A DNA stretch of 38,100 nt from Lentisphaerota bacterium (GTDB lineage: Bacteria; Verrucomicrobiota; Lentisphaeria; Victivallales; Victivallaceae): assembly GCA_015061745.1 (NCBI GenBank), contig SUWB01000033.1, positions 1 to 38,100 of the forward strand. The letters are read 5' to 3'. Below, in pieces: positions 33,298-38,100 of this stretch; position 1 is the first letter of the stretch, and each line of letters starts with the position of its first letter. The translations under genes and the position numbers were made by a program. Under the pieces are notes generated by a model. That model saw only the letters and a list, made by a program, of their open reading frames with translations. It was not told where the DNA came from and did no database searches.

Positions 33298-35682
33298 ATG
33301 AAATCAGTTTTTAATTTGCTTTTGCTTTCTGCTGCTGTTGTACTTCAGCTGCAGGGGGCTGAGATCATCAATCAAAAAAATATGCGCCTTGATTTTGGCA
33401 AAGCACGCCCCTACGTACAGCAGAAACCCTTTTTTGAAGTGGATTTCGGCAAAGATCCCGGCGTGTGGGATTTGAAGAGCCGTTTCAACTACCAGAATCT
33501 TGTCACTATGGATACTGCCGGTGCCCTTTTCGGGGAAAAATGTTTTCAAGTCTACCGGAACGACAGCAAACCCAATACCGATACCTGGTGGCAGATTTCC
33601 ACCAAATCTTTCCCTTGCAATGTTCCTGCGGGCCCCGTGGTGATCGCCGTGACTGCCGCCACGTCGGAAGATATGGAACGGAGCAGTTCCGGAGGGAAAC
33701 CCTGCGAGATCGTCTGGTGTGACGGCAAAGGGAAGATCCTTTCAACATCTCCTTTTGTGTTCAACAATTATGCCCGTGAATTCACCCTTGCGCAGACACC
33801 GGGGATGGTTCCCGCCGGAACAGAAAGTTTCAAGATCCGTCTGGGATTTGACACCCCGAATATTACAAAAGGGACTTACTTTGCTGTCAAGTCTCTTGCT
33901 TTGATTTCCACTGCAAAAAAGGTGCAGTACGTCAAAAGTTACAGCTATGAAACATCCATTCTCTCTGCCGGAAACGGGAAAATTTCGTGGAAATCTTCCA
34001 CCCCTGCCGGTACATCCGTCAAGATCGCCGTCAGCACCTCTCCCGACAACAGGAACAAAAGCGGTTTTCCCGTCAAGTGGAGCAAATTCGGCAAGGAATT
34101 TGACAAAGAATTCACCGTCAAGCAGCCCTGGGTGAAACTGCGTATCACCTGTTGCACAGCCAACGGCCAATATCCTGAATTGAAAGAACTCAACGTAGGC
34201 GGGCGCAGGATCACCCATTTTCAGCTTCCCCGTGAAACTGCCGTTCCGCTGGTGGAAAATCTTTCCTCTGCGGGTCCCACTCCGAACGCCAAATGCGATG
34301 TAAAGCTGCGGATCACCTGTCCCACTCCCATCCACTGGGGATCCCTCAAAGTTGTCATTGACGGCAAAGATGTCACTCCTGCTCTGAAACGCAGCGGCGA
34401 TATCGTTACTTACAAAACCCCTCTCCCCTATACACCCGGCAAACATACCATCAAGGTTTCCGTGAGCAATATCAAAGGCATTGTCAGCAACAACACCAAA
34501 TATCTCATCATCGGCAAACACCGCAGTCCGGGGACTCCGAAAACCACGCTCCGGGATGACGGAGTTACCCTTATCGACGGCAAGCCTTTCTTTCCCATCG
34601 GTATTTTCGGAGTCACCAGATGCGACTTCAATAATAACGACTACGAAAAGTGTATGCAGGATTTGAAAAAAACCGGCTTCAATCTGCTGCACACCTACGA
34701 CAGAATCAACTGCCCCGACGGTGATCTGTATGTGGCGACTGCACGGAAATACGGTTTCAAACTGTGGTTTGAAGGGCGTGATCCTTTCAAGCGGCAGCTG
34801 TTGAAGAAACACATCAAAAATCCCGCCATTCTGGCCTGGTATCTGGGGGACGATACATCGGATTACACCTATCCTGCAAGATTTATCGACCTTTACGATG
34901 CTTCCCGTTCTGTGGACGGTTCCCGCCTTACCTGTCAGGCGGACGGCCCCGGAGCTCACAGAAAGGTCTCCCAGTACCGGGATTTTGTTTTGGGCAGTGA
35001 TGTTTTTATGCCCGAGATCTACCCCTGCCAGCGGCAGACGGATGTTGACCGGGGCAAATCAGTTGCCCAGATCATCCACGAAATGGAGATCTGCCGCTAT
35101 GATATTGCAGTCAGCGGCACACAGCGTCCCCGTGCTCTCTGGCCGATCATCCAGTATTTCTATTCCACCATCGGAGACAATCACTTCCGCGGCTGGCTGC
35201 GTTTCCCGGACAAGGCTGAACTCCGGGCTATGAGTTATGCTGCCATTGTCCACGGCGGTCAGGGGCTTATCTGGTACAGCTACGGCAAAAAAGCGTTCAA
35301 AGGGGAAAAAGTCGGAGCTTTCGGAGCCAGCAGTACTCCTGAGCGGTGGCAGATTATGTCTGACCTCACCAAAGAATTTCAGCAGCTGACACCTGTTCTT
35401 GTTTCCCGAACCCCGGATGTTCAGCCTCCGACGCCCCTTGTGGTTTCCGGTCCTATGCAGGATTATTACGGCAGACCCGCTGTCAGCTGCCTGCTGAAAA
35501 AATATAACGGAAAGAGTTACCTTATTGCTGTTAATGCCGCATTCAAAAATGTTACCGTCCAATTCACTCTGCCCGGTATGAAGCAGGGAAAAGTTCTTTT
35601 TGAAAACCGGTCTGTCACCGCAAAGAACGGTGTCCTGACCGATAAATTCAAACCCTATGATGTCCACGTTTACGAATATTGA
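33298..35682 (+). CDS. Secreted glycoside-hydrolase-like protein
   Basis: The protein is 794 aa with a signal peptide (about 1-20). The N-terminal ~200 aa are beta-rich and resemble a carbohydrate-binding or jelly-roll domain. Ig-like segments lie at about 215-400. From about 415 (GVTLIDGKPFFPIGIFG) a TIM-barrel-like domain begins, in the style of clan GH-A beta-galactosidase-like enzymes: AWYLGDDTSD, FMPEIYPCQ, HGGQGLIWYSYG. A small C-terminal beta domain ends it. Catalytic residues cannot be assigned with certainty; Glu in FMPEIYP and Asp in LGDDTSD are candidates. AAAAAGGA precedes the ATG. Context indicates extracellular polysaccharide degradation. Confidence 0.75.
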   Translation: MKSVFNLLLLSAAVVLQLQGAEIINQKNMRLDFGKARPYVQQKPFFEVDFGKDPGVWDLKSRFNYQNLVTMDTAGALFGEKCFQVYRNDSKPNTDTWWQISTKSFPCNVPAGPVVIAVTAATSEDMERSSSGGKPCEIVWCDGKGKILSTSPFVFNNYAREFTLAQTPGMVPAGTESFKIRLGFDTPNITKGTYFAVKSLALISTAKKVQYVKSYSYETSILSAGNGKISWKSSTPAGTSVKIAVSTSPDNRNKSGFPVKWSKFGKEFDKEFTVKQPWVKLRITCCTANGQYPELKELNVGGRRITHFQLPRETAVPLVENLSSAGPTPNAKCDVKLRITCPTPIHWGSLKVVIDGKDVTPALKRSGDIVTYKTPLPYTPGKHTIKVSVSNIKGIVSNNTKYLIIGKHRSPGTPKTTLRDDGVTLIDGKPFFPIGIFGVTRCDFNNNDYEKCMQDLKKTGFNLLHTYDRINCPDGDLYVATARKYGFKLWFEGRDPFKRQLLKKHIKNPAILAWYLGDDTSDYTYPARFIDLYDASRSVDGSRLTCQADGPGAHRKVSQYRDFVLGSDVFMPEIYPCQRQTDVDRGKSVAQIIHEMEICRYDIAVSGTQRPRALWPIIQYFYSTIGDNHFRGWLRFPDKAELRAMSYAAIVHGGQGLIWYSYGKKAFKGEKVGAFGASSTPERWQIMSDLTKEFQQLTPVLVSRTPDVQPPTPLVVSGPMQDYYGRPAVSCLLKKYNGKSYLIAVNAAFKNVTVQFTLPGMKQGKVLFENRSVTAKNGVLTDKFKPYDVHVYEY

Positions 35683-35687
35683 TCCCT

Positions 35688-36551
35688 ATGAAAGATTGTC
35701 ACATTCATCTGATGCCCCTGATCGGGCCCGAAGATTCTCCCGAAGTATTTATGAACAAAGCTGCCGCTGCCGGAATCGACGGCGGAAGCGTAATGAGTTT
35801 GCCGCCTGAGTCCTTCCGGCCGGACCCTGAACGCTCCCAGCATTGGAAAGACCGCCTCGAGGGAATCTTGGAATACACCTCAAAAACGCCGGGATTCCGC
35901 CCTTTTTTCTGGATAGATCCTCTGGAAAATGATATTTATGAGCAGATCGCCTTTGCTGCTTCTTCCGGGATCACCGGGTTCAAGTGTATTTGCAACCACT
36001 GTTATCCCAAAAGCTGTCTGAAACAATTTTCCGCTGTGGCGGAAACCGGTCTGCCCATCCACTTTCACAGCGGCATACTCTTTGATCATTATGCCTCCAG
36101 TGATTTTGTACGTCCTCTGGCTTTTGAACCCCTGCTGGAGATCAAAAATATCAAATTCGCCCTCGCTCACGTGGGAAATCCCTGGGTGGATGAATACATA
36201 TTGCTCTATGCCAAGTTTCAGGCGGCTATGCGTAATGTTCCGGGAGCCCGGAAACTGCGTATGTTTATCGACCTGACTCCCGGAGTGACCAAAGTCCGCC
36301 GCAAAGATATGTTCCGGATGCTGCTTCTTTCAGGATATGCCAATTGCACCCGGGATATCTTGTGGGGGACAGATTGCCGGATCAATAATTATGACACCGC
36401 AAAAGCCTCTTTCTGGCTGAATTATGACCGGCGCATCATCGAAGAAATAAGGCAGGAGTGTCAGGAAAATCCGGGATTTTTTCCGCAGCTTGACGAAAAT
36501 CTCTGGGAAAAGATCACCGAGACGAATTTCAAGGAATTTTACGGAGAATGA
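35688..36551 (+). CDS. Amidohydrolase-family metal-dependent hydrolase (TIM barrel)
   Basis: The protein is 287 aa from ATG 35688; an in-frame TTG nine bases earlier overlaps the previous stop and is less likely. The metal-binding HxH is in DCHIHLMP (His5, His7). Further ligands are in LPIHFHSG and FALAHVGNPW, and the final Asp in LWGTDCRIN. This is the amidohydrolase-2 (PF04909-type) layout, whose members include decarboxylases and lactonases. There is no signal peptide, so it is cytoplasmic. It overlaps the phosphoesterase gene by 4 bp (ATGA). The substrate is unknown, probably a product of the secreted enzymes upstream. Confidence 0.85.
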   Translation: MKDCHIHLMPLIGPEDSPEVFMNKAAAAGIDGGSVMSLPPESFRPDPERSQHWKDRLEGILEYTSKTPGFRPFFWIDPLENDIYEQIAFAASSGITGFKCICNHCYPKSCLKQFSAVAETGLPIHFHSGILFDHYASSDFVRPLAFEPLLEIKNIKFALAHVGNPWVDEYILLYAKFQAAMRNVPGARKLRMFIDLTPGVTKVRRKDMFRMLLLSGYANCTRDILWGTDCRINNYDTAKASFWLNYDRRIIEEIRQECQENPGFFPQLDENLWEKITETNFKEFYGE

Positions 36552-37726
36552 GCTTCTTGAAAAAATGGCTGACGGTGCTTCAAGCCGGAGCCTGGGGAAC
36601 ATTTATGCTCCAGGGGGCAGAGGCCGGGGTGCAAGGTTTTCCTCCGCTGAAGTCGCCTCCTGCGGTCTTTGCCGTTGAAGATCATTATCAGGTATTGGTG
36701 ACAACAGGGAAGCCTTCTCTCGTCCGGCTCCGGGTGGGGGAAAATTTTTACACCGGCCATATCAATGGTGTCCGGCCCAGTTCCCGCAATGTCCATCGGT
36801 TCCGGATCCCTATGACGGAACTGGACAAAGCCGGCCGGTATACTGTGTATTGCAGGCCGCTTCCCGTAAGAGTACCCTATATGCTGAAGGTCAGGATTTA
36901 TGAAGAAGTGAGCAAAAGTTATGATTTCTGTAAACTTCCGCCTGACGGGATCCGGATCTTTCACCTGGCCGATACCCACGGCCGGATCGAACAACCCGCC
37001 CGGAATGCACTCGGTTCGGGGAACTTTGATCTGCTCATACTCAACGGCGATCTGGTGGAAACTTCCGGCGAAAAGCAGAGCCTTGAAAATCCAGCAGTTC
37101 TGGCCGGAAAAATCACCGGAGGGCGCATCCCCGTCATCTACGCCCGGGGAAACCACGAGTTGCGGGGGCCCTGGGCTGAGGAAATACATAACTGGGTCCC
37201 TCAGGCAGACGGAAAACTTTATTATGAAGTAAAACTGGGGTCTCTCTGGTGTATGGTCCTTGACGGCGGAGAAGACAAGACAGACACTCATCCCGCGTAC
37301 GGTAATACGATAGAGTGCAGTGCTTACCGCCGGGAACAGCTTGAATTTATCAGAAAAAGAGCCGAATTAAAAAATCATATTGCACCATCAGTCAGATACA
37401 GAGTTGTCATCTGTCATATTCCTTTTCCCCGTTATGTGGGAAAAAATGCTGCTGATGAAGAAAATTGCCGCTTTACTATATATGGTGAATGGGGGGAGCT
37501 GCTGAAAAAATTGTATGCTCCCCAACTGCTTCTGAGCGGTCATACTCACAAATTCGGCATTGAAAATGAGCCGGGATTCCCTATGCCTGTTGTTATGGGG
37601 GCAAGATTCGACAAGAAAGCCGACCTTGTTTCAGGGGCACGTATAACTCTTGAAAATGATAAGGCAAAGATTGAGTTTACAGACCCTCAAGGTAAGAGTA
37701 TGGAAAAATCAACACTGATGCTCTGA
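36548..37726 (+). CDS. Secreted calcineurin-like metallophosphoesterase
   Basis: The protein is 392 aa. The N-terminus is hydrophobic after MSFLKKW, a probable export signal. Residues about 30-125 form an N-terminal beta domain. The phosphoesterase motifs are complete: ADTHG (Asp142, His144), NGDLVE (Asp168), RGNHE (Asn202, His203), then CHIPFPR and SGHTHKFG. It likely hydrolyses a phosphodiester or monoester on a surface or extracellular polymer. It is the last gene of the operon, coupled by ATGA to the amidohydrolase gene. Confidence 0.9.
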   Translation: MSFLKKWLTVLQAGAWGTFMLQGAEAGVQGFPPLKSPPAVFAVEDHYQVLVTTGKPSLVRLRVGENFYTGHINGVRPSSRNVHRFRIPMTELDKAGRYTVYCRPLPVRVPYMLKVRIYEEVSKSYDFCKLPPDGIRIFHLADTHGRIEQPARNALGSGNFDLLILNGDLVETSGEKQSLENPAVLAGKITGGRIPVIYARGNHELRGPWAEEIHNWVPQADGKLYYEVKLGSLWCMVLDGGEDKTDTHPAYGNTIECSAYRREQLEFIRKRAELKNHIAPSVRYRVVICHIPFPRYVGKNAADEENCRFTIYGEWGELLKKLYAPQLLLSGHTHKFGIENEPGFPMPVVMGARFDKKADLVSGARITLENDKAKIEFTDPQGKSMEKSTLML

Positions 37727-37767
37727 AGATTAAAGAGACAAAAGTGCAAAATTCTTTAAATTTGAGC

Positions 37768-37796
37768 TTGTATTTTGAAAAAATGCGGTGTATATT
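37768..37796 (+). promoter_or_regulatory. Tandem promoter P1 (probable rrn)
   Basis: TTGTAT (37768-37773), a 17-bp spacer and TATATT (37791-37796). It has the weakest -35 of the three. Confidence 0.65.
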
Positions 37797-37883
37797 AGAA
37801 AATCGTCACTGATGCTTGACCTCAACGCTCAAACAAAAGTGATGAGGCTGATAAAAAAGTTTGAAAAAACTTTGAAAATCGAT

Positions 37884-37912
37884 TTGACAAACACTTTGAA
37901 GTGTGGTATATT
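37884..37912 (+). promoter_or_regulatory. Tandem promoter P2 (probable rrn)
   Basis: TTGACA (37884-37889), a 17-bp spacer and TATATT (37907-37912), preceded by an A-rich tract. The -35 and the first bases of the spacer, TTGACAAACAC, are identical in P3. Confidence 0.88.
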
Positions 37913-37918
37913 AAGAAA

Positions 37919-37972
37919 TGTTGCGTCTTTCAGGGGCTTGCTCCTGATGAGCAACAGTGCTGATCAAACTTC
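37919..37972 (+). repeat. Hairpin between promoters P2 and P3
   Basis: TGTTGC and GCAACA pair, with CAGG/CCTG inside. It would form in transcripts from P1 and P2 only. Confidence 0.5.
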
Positions 37973-38004
37973 AAAAAAAGTTTGAAAAAAATTAATAATC
38001 CGGC

Positions 38005-38033
38005 TTGACAAACACGAAAAGCTGTGATATATT
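38005..38033 (+). promoter_or_regulatory. Tandem promoter P3 (probable rrn)
   Basis: TTGACA (38005-38010), a 17-bp spacer and TATATT (38028-38033), preceded by an A-rich tract similar to that before P2. Confidence 0.88.
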
Positions 38034-38100
38034 AAGCAACCGTCAAATTCCTCGAGAGTTTGACAGCTGATTGAAAATTGAATAGTGCGATGTGAACCTT

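Larger units (their letters stand above)
37727..38100 (+). other. rRNA-operon-type leader region
   Basis: No gene is supported. The region holds three strong rightward promoters, A-rich tracts upstream of each that could act as UP elements, a hairpin between the second and third promoters, and at the edge ATTGAAAATTGAATAGTG, typical of sequence just before 16S rRNA. Confidence 0.75.

Noticed and set aside
37788..37985. Open frame of 65 codons
   Set aside because: It runs straight through the P1 and P2 promoters and has no recognisable product.
38059..38087. Possible fourth promoter TTGACA with 17-bp spacer
   Set aside because: The -10 would be TAGTGC, too far from the TATATT seen elsewhere; the stretch looks like rRNA leader.

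Overview
The window looks like a chromosomal segment of a Lentisphaerota/Victivallales-type bacterium (PVC superphylum, gut or sediment relative of Victivallis). This is inferred from gene style: a DUF1559-like pseudopilin with the [21 protein letters not shown] leader type and an H-X9-DG motif, secreted SGNH and glycoside-hydrolase-like enzymes, PVC-style Bat (aerotolerance) proteins, and large modified sugar ABC permeases. No marker gene inside the window fixes the taxon. A 16S gene probably lies just beyond the right edge.

Layout. 1-168 is a regulatory region with a leftward promoter and three copies of a 10-bp operator-like motif. 169-858 (minus) holds a small membrane protein and tRNA-Cys(GCA). 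956-4901 (plus) holds signal peptidase I, a TPR protein and a proline/threonine-repeat membrane protein, closed by a strong terminator. 5009-9249 is an ABC importer of the ferric-ion/phosphonate type (ATPase, binding protein, double permease). 9631-10377 is a rhamnogalacturonan-acetylesterase-like SGNH enzyme behind a structured leader. 10692-15571 is an unusual two-gene sugar ABC importer: a binding protein fused to a MalF-like permease, then a MalG-like permease with a very large extracytoplasmic insertion. No ATPase sits beside it, so a shared MalK/MsmK-type ATPase elsewhere is expected. 15600-19441 is a housekeeping run: NifU-like Fe-S scaffold domain, NadA, HisS, XRE-cupin regulator, pseudouridine synthase.

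19505-24876 (minus) is a compact phage-tail-like module: tail-fibre proteins with repeats, collagen-like triplets and a lectin-like end, plus small accessory genes. No integrase, capsid or terminase gene is visible. 25069-29569 carries two fused Bat genes (BatB/C-like and BatD/E-like). At 29805-37726 an AraC regulator lies divergent to a five-gene operon: SGNH hydrolase, pseudopilin, GH-like secreted protein, amidohydrolase and metallophosphoesterase. This is probably an inducible carbohydrate or phosphoester degradation unit. 37768-38033 holds three tandem strong promoters, almost certainly for an rRNA operon starting outside the window.

The most striking signal is inside the pseudopilin gene. 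Two tandem 234-bp units, differing at about 15 positions by hand count, are inserted exactly in frame into the leader at the FTLIELL|V boundary. Each unit contains two strong hairpins and ends by rebuilding an FTLIELL motif. Differences between the copies avoid the hairpin stems. This resembles an in-frame palindromic mobile repeat (compare Rickettsia palindromic elements) that targets the conserved pilin leader. Other notable points are the ABC fusion and its repeat-bearing insertion, the structured leaders, the orphan tail module, and a window-wide preference for the -10 box TATATT.
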